Positions 21,738 through 33,825 of a stretch of 64,000 nt of DNA are shown piece after piece. The notes beneath the pieces are model-generated. The model had not been told where the DNA came from. It did not search any database and saw nothing but the letters and a program-made list of their open reading frames with translations. The stretch is from assembly GCA_032622095.1 (NCBI GenBank), contig CP136068.1, positions 4,379,314 to 4,443,313 on the forward strand. The letters run 5' to 3'. This DNA is from Siphonodentalium dalli. Lineage: Eukaryota > Mollusca > Scaphopoda > Gadilida > Siphonodentaliidae. Numbering within the stretch: position 1 is the stretch's first letter; each line of letters begins with the position of its first letter. The position numbers were made by a program, and so were the translations under genes.

Positions 21738-23822
21738 CTCTATTCCGAAGGTTCGCTTTTACGAAGGTTCACTATTCCGAAGGTTTTTGTTATTTTGAAG
21801 TTTAATTCCATATACTAAAGTATTGAGAGGGGTTCTTTATCATAAGACTCTTTTTATGAAGGAAATAACTGAAAACATTGAAACAATAAATGTGATTTTT
21901 TTTCGCGGGTTTCCTTGAAATTTAATGTCACGTCACGCAGCCCACACACGGTCTTGCTATGTTTCCATGACGTTATACATGGGCGTTGCCAGCATTTTTA
22001 AAAGGCGGGTTCGAATATTAACTTGAGGGGCACAGGACCGATGTGAAAAGCTTCGACCGCGCCACGTGTGAAGGGTGCAGGAGGGGGTGTCCCTTTCCCG
22101 CAGCTGGTGGTCCGAGGGGCCTCTCCCGGAAAAAAAATTTGAACCCATCGAGCGCGAATCTTGGAGCATATTTGACGATTATTTGTGTAATATCTGCACG
22201 TATATTAGAGAGGTGATAATGTTTTGGATTTGATCTACCGATTATGTGAGAATATATGACATGGCAGTGTTTGTCTTCATACATGATCAAGTTTTATGTA
22301 CTAATGTTTTCTCCATGTATGGGACCGTTACCGCGTGTAGTATCGACTCGGATAATAAAGAACGATGTTAAAACCCAACCATCCCCAGATATAATGTGCG
22401 TATAGTTTATCCCTTTGCGATCTTATGAAGTTATGTATAGGCCTGCACTCAAAATTTTTATGTTATTGGCTAAAGTGGGCTATATAATATATGGAATTGA
22501 ACGACAGTCATGCGATCACTTATTTCATAAAGCCCATTATCGTTAGATCTATATGCATGTAGAACATGATATGTAGAGCTTATGTAAAACCCTTTGACTA
22601 TCGAACCCTGGGAGTGGCTCCGACTAGCGCGCTGTACACATGCCTGTAATCGAACAATCGGACTATAGTTACGTGCTGTTCCAACCCTGGGACTATTTTG
22701 GATCTATCGAACAGTTACTGGGCATATACAGTCCCACAAAACAAGGTTTTAATTGACATCCCACCCACCAACTAATTATATGCTACTTTTTTGTTGATAG
22801 GAGTGGGAATTCAACTAAAACCCAGTTTTGGGGGGGGGGGGCGTCATGTCCAGAAACTGTGTTCGAACCCTCGCAATGCAAGCATCGTCCTCGATATACT
22901 ACGTGACCACACGGGAACACAACTTGACACCCAAAAATGTACCCTATATATACATGTACATGTAGTTCATAATTGCCAATGAGTGAAAACAAGTTTGACA
23001 TGCACACATTCATACAGCGTCACTTTAACTGAAACTGAACACAATGCTGTCCACTTTAGACTAGCAACGTCATATATGCCGACATGCCATGGGACTATTG
23101 ATTTGATTCACATTAAAATCAAATGTCCGCCCCGGCGCATACGTGGCTTTCACTGAAAAAGTATACGAACCTCAATTTAATGTGAAATAATCTAGTATAG
23201 GCTGATTATGCTTTTGCCTACAGCATAAGTGCCCTCGTCGCCTGACTCCCAGGGTTCGATAGTTCGTTGGCTCGGGCAACTTCGAGGGTTCGTGCATTAA
23301 CTTAACGAACCCCCGAAGTTGTCCGAGCCAACGACCTGTCGAATTATGGAAGTCAGGCGACGAGGGCACCTGTTTTCAAGGGCGGGTTCGTTTAAACCCA
23401 TCGAACCCTAGCTGGCCACGCCCATAACGTTATATCTCAATAATCTTAGAGGCAAGAATACGCCAGCTAAAGGCGGTTTATAACAGAGGGGCTATAACGC
23501 TTAACGAATACTGGAGAGCCATAACATACTGCGTAGCAGAATATCGCAGAATAGACGGGTAAGAGATGAACTTAAATGCAATTGTGACTTTGTATTGACT
23601 TTAAAGGCCCACTTAATTTTCGCATCACTGATTTTCCTTTTTATAGTGCCTTGATATACTGTTTTAATAACAATCTATGCCATAAAATATGATTAAAATA
23701 CTATAATACATCACCATTTGAAACGTCTGTGTCTCAGAAGATGCAAAAAAAAAAATCCCCCCGTTAATATGGCTCCCAAATAATATTGAACCTTCGGAAT
23801 ATGGAACCTTCGGAATAATGAA
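21738..23822. mobile_element. Possible 2-kb element with TTCCGAAGGTTC ends
   Basis: Three copies of ccgaaggtt (one as acgaaggtt) at 21742-21785 are mirrored by two aaccttcgg copies at 23789-23815. The arms are short and spaced alike, which fits subterminal inverted repeats. There is no coding capacity. The foldback at 23229 is nested inside. Confidence 0.45.
23229..23369. mobile_element. 141-bp foldback element
   Basis: GTGCCCTCGTCGCCTGACT at the left is exactly mirrored at the right. An inner arm (cgttggctcgggcaacttcg) is mirrored too, around a centre near 23300. Nearly the whole element is one hairpin. Confidence 0.85.
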
Positions 23823-25037
23823 CCCGATCCTGTATGAACAGCCCACGACACGCCCATCAATAAATGTATACATGGAACTGTTTATGTATACATATAAGAT
23901 GTGATGTGGAAAACGGGGATTTATTGCATATTTCACATAGCCACATCTGATTTATTTATAGACATTTATGTATGCTTGACTTTCAGCGAGTTGCGTGTGT
24001 GGGGCACAATGACTCAATGAGACACAATTTCTGGCCTGTGGTAGGATCCACCTTCAGTAGACGATAGGCACTTCGAAAAGGAATGACACAATTTGCCCAA
24101 ATGACTATTGTTTTGGGGCTTGAGTGGATAAATAATTTAGATCAAACAAACTGATGTCATTGCGCAATAGTGGTATGTTCGGGTCGTTTCCTATACGGTT
24201 ACTACTCATTAATTAGACGCGCATATATGCACGTTTACGGAGTTCACCTTAAAGGACTATCGAACCACAAAAAAATACTAGATCATGTCATGAATCCCTA
24301 CACTAGATATGACCATACTATAGACCATATTACACCAATTGCACTGTACACAAACCTGGGAACTTTTTTATGTTCTGACAGCGAAATGTATAACAATTTT
24401 AAACAAGCAGTGAATATATTTCCCTATATTGTTAATACTTGTTCCTCAATAATCTACTTCACAGTAGGGGTGGTCCCAGTTCAAGATTGCATGCTTGTTT
24501 GTAACTTTTGTGAGCTTATATCGTAATCTCAGGTGTCTAATCATTGTGATGATCAATAATAGTGATAGTGGAGACTTAGACTGAAATTAATAATAGTGAT
24601 GGAAATTTAATTCTATTTTAATTTAATTATATATATGTCTCTATGCCAAATAATTTAATGATCGTTGAGAATTTTATCCAAAATTATACTAATCATGCGG
24701 CACATGCTGACACTATTGTTAGGCATTATAAAGGAACAGGTATTTCATAATTTATTACCTATACTGTTTTTTTTTCATTGTTATAAACTTCCCTATATCG
24801 CAACAGCAAAAACTTTGTACTGGTGGAATATATCATTCTCGACCGGCATAGATACATATAGATTCATGGCATTAAACATATTATGACCATTTGCGATGTA
24901 GAACTACATGTACAGAAGGTCATGACAGTTCGACCAGCTTGGCCTGGAATTATTGTGTTTAGAATACAGATTATTCCAATCCCAATGTGTCAAGCCGACA
25001 ATAGAAAGTACGCAGGGCTATATTTAATACGAAGTGG
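23823..25037. other. AT-rich DNA without a recognised gene
   Basis: An open frame of 118 codons at 24170-24526 has no recognisable domain and is probably chance. No repeats are evident. Confidence 0.4.
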
Positions 25038-25580
25038 CTAAAGAACGGTATACCGCTCTTTAGTACTGAGGGCTAAAGAACGGTATACCGCTCTTTAGTA
25101 ATGAGGGCTAAAGAGCGGTACGGATTATAACGTTATACGCAATGCGCAAAATATCTTGGCAACGCACGTGCCGCCCATCCAACATGGACAGCTCTTTAGC
25201 ACTGAGGGCTAAAGAACGGCACACAACTCTTTAACGTTATGTGTTGGCGCAATGCGCCAAATATCTTGGCAACGCACGTGTCGCTCATCCAACCTGGACC
25301 GCTCTTTAGCACCGAGGGCTAAAGAGCAGTAGGCCTATACCGCTCTTTAGCACCAAACGCTAAAGAGTGGTATATCGTTCATTAGCGTATCAGGCCCATA
25401 TAGCTAAAGCGTGGTATACCGCTCTTTAGCGTTTGTCACTAAAGAGAAGTATACCGTTCTTTAGCACCAAACGCTAAAGATCGGTATACCGTTAATTAGC
25501 GTATCAGGCCCATATAGCTAAAGCGTGGTATACCGCTCTTTAGCGTTTGGTACTAAAGAGCGGTATACCGTTCTTCAGCC
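25038..25580. repeat. Palindromic array, ctaaagagcggtatacc family
   Basis: About ten units, each a near-perfect palindrome of the type ctaaagagcg-gtatac-cgctctttag, separated by short spacers such as tactgaggg. A spacer block (cttggcaacgcacgtgccgc) is itself duplicated near 25154 and 25266. Confidence 0.85.
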
Positions 25581-25940
25581 ACGGCCTATTTAATAATGTT
25601 TCCAAAATAGCCACTATATATATGCTAGCCATGCTGACCGAGCTCCCGCTTAAGGTTTAAACCGAGAACACGGTGTTATAATCATGATATATTTAATATG
25701 TGAGAATGCTAAAATAAATCACTGTTAATGCGTTATTAACGGTGCATTATAATAATTATATTTAACTCTTTCGCTGCCACCCGCCACCACAGACGTAGCC
25801 CCCAGTGCCACGCATCCTGTACATATATCCATGTATTTCAGGTATATATTGGTAATACATTATATCTCAAGCAGTTTCTAATATAATTAGTTGAAACTTC
25901 ACATGTATATAGACATAGGTATACCCGGTCAAATGCCGCC
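25581..25940. other. No recognised feature
   Basis: AT-rich. I see neither a gene nor a clear repeat. Confidence 0.4.
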
Positions 25941-26400
25941 GTGGACACGCCCACAAAGGTCACGTGACATTGGCGGCCATCTTGGATTAGTGGCTATTTG
26001 CCGGTATATGTACAGTTTGTGTGGCTATGAATGGTGTGTTGTTTGTTTTCTAATTTTCAACCCAATTATACGATGTCCAACAGTAGGGTACACGGGAGTA
26101 ACCTATATGAACCCACTTTGGACATAAAATAGGTCACGTGACCTTGGCGTCCATCTTGGATTTATGCAAGTTGCCACCTATTTGTAGCAAAATGTGATAC
26201 AATGGCGCACTTTATTGAGTTCGTGCTTTTGTTGCTTGAATATTCCCTGATAGGTACAATTCCGAATATAACCATACCCATATGTATATATATATACCTG
26301 CAGGGGGACATATGACCCTGCTCCGCCCTTATAAGTCACGTGATCTTGACGGCCATCTTGAATTTCAGGAAAATTGGGTTTTACGATGATTTATGTGAAT
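25941..26400. repeat. Three dispersed copies of a cacgtgac...gccatcttg block
   Basis: Around 25962, 26132 and 26334 the string 'tcacgtgac...ttg-cggccatcttg' recurs with diverged flanks. It is an old tandem or clustered repeat. Related 'ggcggcca' motifs stand at 56705-56890. Confidence 0.55.
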
Positions 26401-26529
26401 TATATGGGTCACGCGGCGTACGCATGGTCAACTCACCAGCATAATTAATTTAGTTGCCTGTTATCATCACTGGAAAATGATACAATAGACAGTTCAAAAC
26501 CAGTAAAGGTGTATTATAAATAATAGGTA

Positions 26530-26875
26530 TAAGTATCTTATGCGCCGCAGGCGCCCCTCGATCATTAGAGTATATAAGTTAGTTACCCACCCGCCACCCT
26601 ATCCCGCCACCCATAGTATCTTATGCGCCGCAGGCGCCCCTATAGAGGCTACTGCCCACATAAATAATAGGTATAAGTATCTTATGCGCCCTGTAGGCGC
26701 CCCTCGATCATTAGAGTATAGAGGTTAGTTACCCACCCACCACCCCATCCTGCCACCCATACTAGTAGTATCTTATGCGCCGCAGGCGCCCCTATAGAGG
26801 CTACTGCCCACCTAAATAATAGGTATAAGTATCTTATGCGCCACAGGCGCCCCTCGATCATTAGAGTATAGAGGT
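26530..26875 (-). repeat. 98-bp satellite family, small inverted array
   Basis: The reverse complement of the large array at 57290-60483: 'atcttatgcgccgcaggcgcccctatagaggctactgcccac'-type units in three or four diverged copies, with partial deletions. Confidence 0.8.
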
Positions 26876-28389
26876 AATAACAATAACTTCTTCAGTCCTG
26901 AGTCTTTTGCAAGCAGCCATTTTCGACTGATAACCACGTGCTAACAACAATGACGCAATATTCCGGCTCTGACTGTACTCCCATAACGTCAGAAATAGTA
27001 TGACCTTGAGGACATTGTCACTTTAAATTGTTCACGCGCAACAGTACTACATATAAATACATTGTACACTCTCAAACATGCCCGAAAGAATAGAGTTATA
27101 TCCTATACATTAGACTACATACCAAATTCGCATTTATGCGCGATTGGCAGCGTCTTCGAAGTTCGCATTTATGCGCGTTTGGCAGCGAAAGAGTGATCTG
27201 TCCATCACTGGAAACAGAATTCAAAGATGGAAAGTTGGAAGCATATCCTCTCACCAGTAGCTACACTCTGCAGTGTGCCGATCCCAAATGGGAGATGTTC
27301 TTCTTTTCCTTCACTCACTAAGTTAATTGACTCACTTTGTCAGTCACCAATTCGCTGGGCTTCACATGTTTGTCACATCTGTGTGTCGACTGCCCTGTAC
27401 TGTAGATGGCTAGAATTGTATTTTGACCCGAGTCACACTCAAGTGAGTGGGTGAGGCTGTGCCTGAGCAGGCTGAAATCGTTACTAATCTGTAATCACTA
27501 ATACAATCCTAATAGTAATAGACTGTTAAGTAGTAAATGAGTAAATCAGTCAGCTCTAAAATGTCCATTTTCTGATTTCATTGACCTGGCACTAGTGACA
27601 CTGACAGTGTCAGCTATTAACAATTAAATTTAGAGAAGTAGACGGAGCAATTTGCCGTTTGCAACTCTAACCACTGAGTCCAGGTTAAAACAGACTTAAA
27701 ATTTAACAGAACAAGTCAAATCAGAGTGGTGACCACAGACCAGTCCAACGTCCACAGTCCACTCCAGTGACCTTCATTTTCATATTATTTTCAGTCACAG
27801 TTTCGTCATTCACTGATTCAGTTTCTTTTCGACTGACTGAGTTTCACTTTCACTGTTAAACTTCAAAAATCTGGAGGATCCACACACAATGTATGCCCAA
27901 TCGATTGACTTATAGCAAAATAAAATTCAGCACGAGAACCACAACGGAGAATAGCATTCGCCAATCACTTATCAGGGCGCACCATTTGTAACGTTACTAT
28001 GGGACAGGGGACGTAATTTCAAACTGAAACGGTTCAGAATCTGACGAGGTTTGCCGAATGATATGCGCCTATGTCGACTAAATCCACATTAATCATTTAA
28101 TTTTGAATAAGGGTGCTTGTGTTTTTCAAATTTAATAGTGTTGCTATTGGAAAGCTGATCAAAGAAGCAAAAATAAATTCGTTTTGTTAGTTTGTCAATT
28201 CATTTTACAGGCTGGTTCGATGTTATTCCAACATGGCGGCCACCATAGGGGCCCATAGGTCCGAATCGCCCGGATGTAAAAAAAAAAATTGCGGTTGATA
28301 GAGTATAGAAATTAGTGACGTCACAACTATACTTGCGTCGCTTACGAACCGTAAAACAACCTTTGGATTGTGATAATAATGCGAGCATA
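26876..28389. other. No recognised gene
   Basis: Mixed-composition DNA with many short cagt/actg words between about 27300 and 27860. I find no domain in any frame and no clear long repeat. Confidence 0.35.
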
Positions 28390-29130
28390 GTAAAATACAT
28401 TGGATTACGTAGTACTCTATAACTTACCGTGGTAGCAATCATTTTACAATGGTAAGAGCATAGTAAAATGTAGTTTACCATGGTAAAACCGTGGTATAGG
28501 CAAAATGTTACAAAAATCAGCTCAAATAAGGGTGAAAACAGGCATTTTTCGAAATCGCAGTCATGTGACATATTTTCAGGTTGTTATTGTTGCAACACAT
28601 GCCAGAATTTATTTAAATGAACTAAAAATGTTATCAATCAGTTAGAAAACAGGCATAGGTCTGGTTGACCTGCAGTTTTGCAATGGCCCAAGTCCAAACA
28701 TGGCCGATGAATCTCAAATACATGAAAACATATAGGATTATGTCAAGTAGCCTTGATAATAGGGTAACGATACCTGATATCTGGAGAACTACTTGGCCAA
28801 CGGTAAAACTTGGTAACTTGAAAAGGAAAAAAATATTGGGCACTACCAAAGTAACAACATGATGATTGTCAAACTAACATGGTGAAATACCATGTTGAAA
28901 ATTTAAATGTCTATCACAATGCTCGTACCATGGTAAATATGGTACCAATACGGTGTTACCATGGTTCAACCATGGTAAGTTAACATGGTGAAATGGTCTA
29001 TCACTGTAACACCATGGTGATTTTCAAACTATCATGGTGAAATACCATGGTGAAATTTCTAGTACTATGTTCGTGCCATGGTAAATATGCTACCACCACG
29101 GTGTTACCATGGTATATGGTGGATTTTTAT
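28390..29130. repeat. CCATGG-palindrome family, diverged copies
   Basis: A block of about 150 bp ('ctaacatggtgaaataccatg...ggtgttaccatgg') occurs twice, at about 28872-29010 and 29025-29125, and weaker copies lie at 28430-28500. It is the same family as 20599-20930. Confidence 0.65.
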
Positions 29131-29749
29131 ATGGGCGGGGAGAATATTACTGAAATTAGCCAAATAATAATGGTATTGATGGTAACGCTGGGGGAGCACT
29201 TCGGTTGATGGCGAACTTGAAGCAAATCATTGCCAATTTCATTGTCACTTTCATCATGTTCAATTCATAATTCCATCCATAAAATACCGCCCGAACGCAT
29301 GTCGATTTCAAATTCGGTGGATACGTCACATTGACCGAATTCACGCGAACACGCAAGGATATGTCTTCTGCGTTTTTCGTTATTATATGTTCCTTCTTAT
29401 TCAAGAAATAGTAGGATTATATGATATCGATGGATTATCATATACACGTATGTACTATATATAGTCTTATAAGCAATTTCATATTTAAAATGTTTTGTTT
29501 AAATGCAGTCGTTTTGCACAATAGTCTCTGTATAGTGCAGAAACAAAGACATTTTTTTGGCCGACGTGCTGTACAATAGTTGGAAAATGAAGCTTTGTCC
29601 ATGGAGCTAATATTGTGGTCTTGTGAACGCACGTGAACTGCATCTCACAATCGCACAAACACAAATGTAATGCTTATTCTAGGATCTCAGGACTATATAG
29701 TGGAAATGTCAGTCAATTTATTGATTAAGTGCCCACACGTACAAGTTCT
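29131..29749. other. No recognised feature
   Basis: I see neither a gene nor a repeat. Confidence 0.35.
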
Positions 29750-30012
29750 AGAGACGTGGCTAGGGGTTTCCCATGAGAGTGCTCCATCAAATTTCCGACC
29801 AACTACACCCCCCTTGAACCAAGCATCTCACATGTTCGCTGAATTCCATTTGCACTCCCTTGGAAATATCCAACCTGACACACCCTTAGATTGGAAAATG
29901 ACCAACTTTTACTGGTTGAAAAATCAAACAATGAGAACAATTCCAACCTATATATGGTGTCAAATTAATGTCCAACTAATGTTTTGTCAGGCATGAAGTT
30001 TCCAACTGCTGG
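29750..30012 (-). repeat. TTGGAAATTTC family, copy 2
   Basis: Minus orientation, starting at the 'agagacgtggctag' end block and running to 'tttccaactgctggaaatg'. It abuts the LINE fragment at 30040. Confidence 0.65.
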
Positions 30013-30039
30013 AAATGTACCAAAGTTTAATTTAAACAT

Positions 30040-30885
30040 ATTTATTCGAAGATTTTAGCGAGGCACGGTAAAAGGGAAATTGGGCGATAGTTTTTCGAAT
30101 CAGCAGGATCATCTGTCTTGAAAATAGGAATGACGTTTGCAAACTTCCATGCTGCAGGGAATTTCGATGTGTTAATTGATTTCTTGCTGTGTCGCGGAGC
30201 ATTCTAACACTTATCCCGCCATGTCCATGTGTTTTGTTCAGCTTGAATGATTTGATAGCAAATTCTACGTCGGTTTCTGTAAAAACCAAATTTGGCGTTA
30301 TTTTTTTGCAAAGCTTCGGAAAGATTGTGATGCTATGTTTGGAGTCATTAATGGTTGAATTTGCAATGAAGCTCTTATTTAGTATTACTGCTTTTTCAGA
30401 ATCATTAGTTGCATATGTGTGGCCGTTTGATGTTCTACTGTCTGTGGAGCTATATAGTGGGGGTATTCTTATATAGATCTTCTTATTCAAGAGGTAGTTT
30501 ATTATTCTGCAGAAGTCTCTCGGATTTGAGGATTCTCTTATTCGCTCTTCCAAATTTTTGTCGAATTTGATTTTCGCGTGTTTTTTCATGTTGTTAATTT
30601 TATTTCGGATATTTTTGTAATCTCTCCATAATATCGGTTTGTTAGTTTTCAGAGTTTGTTTTCTCACTCTGTCACGCTTTTTTTTTATCTCGCGTCGAAT
30701 GTCTGAATTAAACCAAATTTTGTCTGATGTTCTTACTGTTAGAGTTGATTGTGGGATTGTTTTCTCCATTATAGATAAGAATTTCTTATGGAATTTATCG
30801 ACTTCTTTATTTACATCTGTTGTGTGATTTATGAGATCATCCCAGTCTACTGATTCGAGTAAGCTATTTGCATGTGAAAAGTTAG
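30040..30885 (-). pseudogene. LINE ORF2 fragment (linker and start of RT)
   Basis: On the minus strand the frame from about 30880 down gives the region between endonuclease and RT (basic, KKKRDRVRKQ), then RT block 0 (KSFKLNKTHGHGGIS). Another frame carries IPIFKTDD and NYRPISLLP close to 30040, where the element breaks off. At least one frameshift separates these. It is 5'- and 3'-incomplete, lacks the catalytic RT blocks, and is of the same general CR1/L2 type as the LINE at 9899 but a different element. Confidence 0.75.
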
Positions 30886-31680
30886 CCTTTCTTTAATTCC
30901 ACACCTTTCTTTCGAATGATGGTGCCAGGGTATTATTTTATAGATAATGACCATTGGAGATGGTGCCAGGGTATTATTATATAGATAATGACCATTGGAG
31001 ATGACTTTTTTGGCATAGTCAACGACAAGTCATTCATTATTTATTATATTATATCGAACATTGGTGCAAATTCTCACACAATTTATGTGTCTGATTTTGT
31101 CACATTTTTATTTAGCTTGAATTTTGGAAATCGGTCTCAGATTTTACAATTTACGGCAATCTTTTGACGTTGGTAGGGAGCAAAACTATGTTATTAGTTA
31201 CATCTAACAGAATCTCTTCATGATTCATGCATTTATTTCTATAAATACGTCATTGGCAAAGACATTTTTTGCGAAATTTTAGAAGATAACTTGCTTAACA
31301 TCGATTAAAGCGGAAAAGGAAATTATAAATAACGCCCACTTTCATTACACAATTAGGACTGGCCGCTTGCCAACTAAACGGACAAACTATTAAATACAAT
31401 TCACCAATAAATCTAGTGATATGCCGATATCGTACAAGGTTTGATTAAGTTTGGCCGTATCTCCAGGCGGCAACCCGATTTCCCGAAATGAATTGTTACT
31501 ATAAATATAAAAAGAATAGAAGGGGTACTATCGTAAAATAGTATAGCAGTGTGCCGCCAATCAGAATGCGTGAAAGTCACGTAAGATACGGTAAGATATA
31601 ATATCGAAAGATATTTTAGCGTAAACACCTAGATGGTCTGAAACTCCAAGGTCTATAGTATCAGCGTCTAGAACTTGCAA
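30886..31680. repeat. 43-bp duplication and unrecognised DNA
   Basis: 'gatggtgccagggtattatt' with its flank occurs twice in tandem at about 30918-31003. The rest shows no gene. Confidence 0.55.
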
Positions 31681-31687
31681 AATCTTG

Positions 31688-31820
31688 CATGTAATATTGG
31701 AGGTAATAATGGGATCGAGGAGAGTACTTGCATGTAATATTGGAGGTAATAATGGGATCGAGGAGAGTAGTTACATGTAATATTGGAGGTAATAATGGGA
31801 TCGAGGGGAGTACTTACATT
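31688..31820. repeat. 43-bp tandem repeat, three copies
   Basis: catgtaatattggaggtaat starts at 31688, 31731 and 31774. The units are almost identical. Confidence 0.9.
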
Positions 31821-31847
31821 TCATTTTGAAGATAAAAGATGAGGGCT

Positions 31848-31975
31848 GAGGGTGTCCACCTTGGGATATTTCCAATTGCACCCCTCCCCCTTGAATCATA
31901 ATCAGACCAAACGCAAGTTTTGCATAATTCCATACCATGTTTCTGTACTCCCGTGTTCCCGGTATATGAGAATAT
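31848..31975 (-). repeat. TTGGAAATTTC family, partial copy 3
   Basis: Contains only the end block (gtgtccaccttgggatattt to the acgcaagttttgcataattcca region), comparable to 16780-16870 in reverse. Confidence 0.5.
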
Positions 31976-32096
31976 TAATCTATTTTAACTTGAACAAGGG
32001 GTACACATCTAAGATGCTATGTCGAGTTTATTGGCAGTCGAAAAAACTTCTGCCAATAACTTGGCAATAAGGCCTACACAAGGCCCAAACAGTCGG

Positions 32097-32567
32097 ACAA
32101 ACCTGGTTTTCTAACTCGTCTGAGATATTGTTGCAAGAGACTCATATATCAAATATGGTTTGAATCAGTTAATATTTAATTGAGTTATCGCGCTAACAGT
32201 AAAAAACATGCTAAAAATAGACAAACTAAGGTCCATAACTCCGGGGGGGGGATTTGGACAAACCTGGTTTTTGAACTCGTCTGAGATATTGTTGCAAGAG
32301 ACTCATATATCAAATGTGGTTTGAATCAGTTAATATTTTATTCAGTTATCGCGCTAACGGTGTAAAAAAAAATGCTTAAAATAGACAAACTAAGGGCCAT
32401 AACTCCGGGGAAAAAATTCGGACAAACCTGGTTTTCGAACTCGTCTGAGATATTGTTGCAAGAGACCCATATATCAAATATGGTTTGAATCAGTTAATAT
32501 TTGATAGAGTTATCGCGCTAACTGTAAAAACAAATGCAAAAAGGTCATCAAAGATGGATAACTCGGG
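32097..32567. repeat. About 163-bp tandem repeat, three copies
   Basis: acaaacctggtttt begins units at about 32097, 32257 and 32423. Each holds 'gatattgttgcaagagactc' and ends near 'ccataactccgg'. The last motif is common in repeats I associate with molluscan DNA. Confidence 0.8.
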
Positions 32568-33825
32568 GAAGGGACAATGACACACCGGGCCGACCATGGT
32601 TCGGTCAGATGTGCGAAAATTTTGAAATCTGAACAGGAAAATCGCAAAATCCTGGCATCTAAACTAGCCTCAGGCCTTCCTACGGTTGGAAATTTCAAAC
32701 CTGACTTATGTTGGAAAATTCAAACCTGACTTATGTTGGAAAATATTGTTTTCTTAAATTAGCTAGCAGTTTTTGACTGGCAACGGGGGAGGGACCAGGG
32801 CACAAGCTTTTCAAGTGTTTGAAATTTCCAACCTGTCACCCCCCTAAGGTTGGAAAAATTCCAACTGATGGCCATTTCAGTCCAAAATTTGACCAAAAAT
32901 AGGAAAATATGCAAATATTGGCCCAAAAACAATTAATTCCCCCTAATAAATTGTTTGAAAATCAAACTACAAGAACATTTTCAACCTATTGTTGGTGTGA
33001 AATTTCCAACTAATGTTTGGCAGGTATGAAATTTCCAACTGTTGAAAATTTTGACCAAAGTTGGGGATGAAACACCCCCCCCCCCCCCCCCCCCGTCGCC
33101 ACGTCTCTGAATGATCGCTAGAAAACTGGACGTTTCTATAGTCGAAATATAAATAGCATTGCTCGGGCGACAATTGAACTTACTCGGTAGTCTTGATTGA
33201 CAGCCGTCTTGTTCCAATCAGAGACGTGGCGACAGGGGGAGGAATTTGGGCGGGGGCGGGGGGTGTCTCACCCCCCAACTTTGGTAAATATTTTCAACAG
33301 TTGGAAATTTCATACCTGCCAAAACATTAGTTGGAAATTTCACACCAACAATAGGTTGAAAATGTTCTTGTAGTTTGATTTTCAAACAATTTATTCAGGG
33401 GAATTAATTGTTTTTGGACCAATATTTGCATATTTTCCTATTTTTGGTCCAAATTTTGGAATGAAATTGTCATCAGTTGTAAATTTTCCAACCTTAGGGG
33501 GGGGGGGTGACAGGTTGGAAATTTCCAACACTTGGAAAGCTTGTGTCCTGGTCCATCCCATGTGGCCAGTCAAAAACTGCAAGTTAATTTAAGAAAACAA
33601 TATTGTCATACATTTGGTCAGCATTTCATTGGTCCTTGGAATTGTCATCAGTTGGAAATGTTCAAACCTAAGTGGGGATGTCAGGTTTGAAATTTCCAAC
33701 TCTAGGAAGGCTTGATGCTAGTCTAGATTGTAGGATTTTTGCGATTTTATTGTTAAAAATTTCGCACACAGGGCCGAACCATTCAACCATCGTCGGCCCG
33801 GTGTGTCATTGTCCCCGTGGCCAAT
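32568..33825. repeat. TTGGAAATTTC family, large inverted pair
   Basis: 32568-33108 (minus orientation) is mirrored by 33219-33817 (plus). Both outer ends read gacaatgacacaccgggcc, and the inner ends are gtcgccacgtctctga and its complement. The two arms of about 540 bp would form a large cruciform. Homopolymer C/G runs (33077-33095) lie at the inner edge. The Polinton sits just beyond the right arm, and the family sequence resumes at 48348. Confidence 0.8.
33820..33825. repeat. Target site duplication, left
   Basis: GCCAAT directly before the Polinton, repeated at 48342-48347. Six base pairs is the standard Polinton duplication. Confidence 0.9.

Noticed and set aside
22855-22880. T-arm-like gttcgaac that might mark a tRNA gene
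   Set aside because: No acceptor or anticodon arms fit around it.
24170-24526. 118-codon ORF in AT-rich DNA
   Set aside because: No domain, no relatives in the window, no promoter or polyadenylation signal visible.
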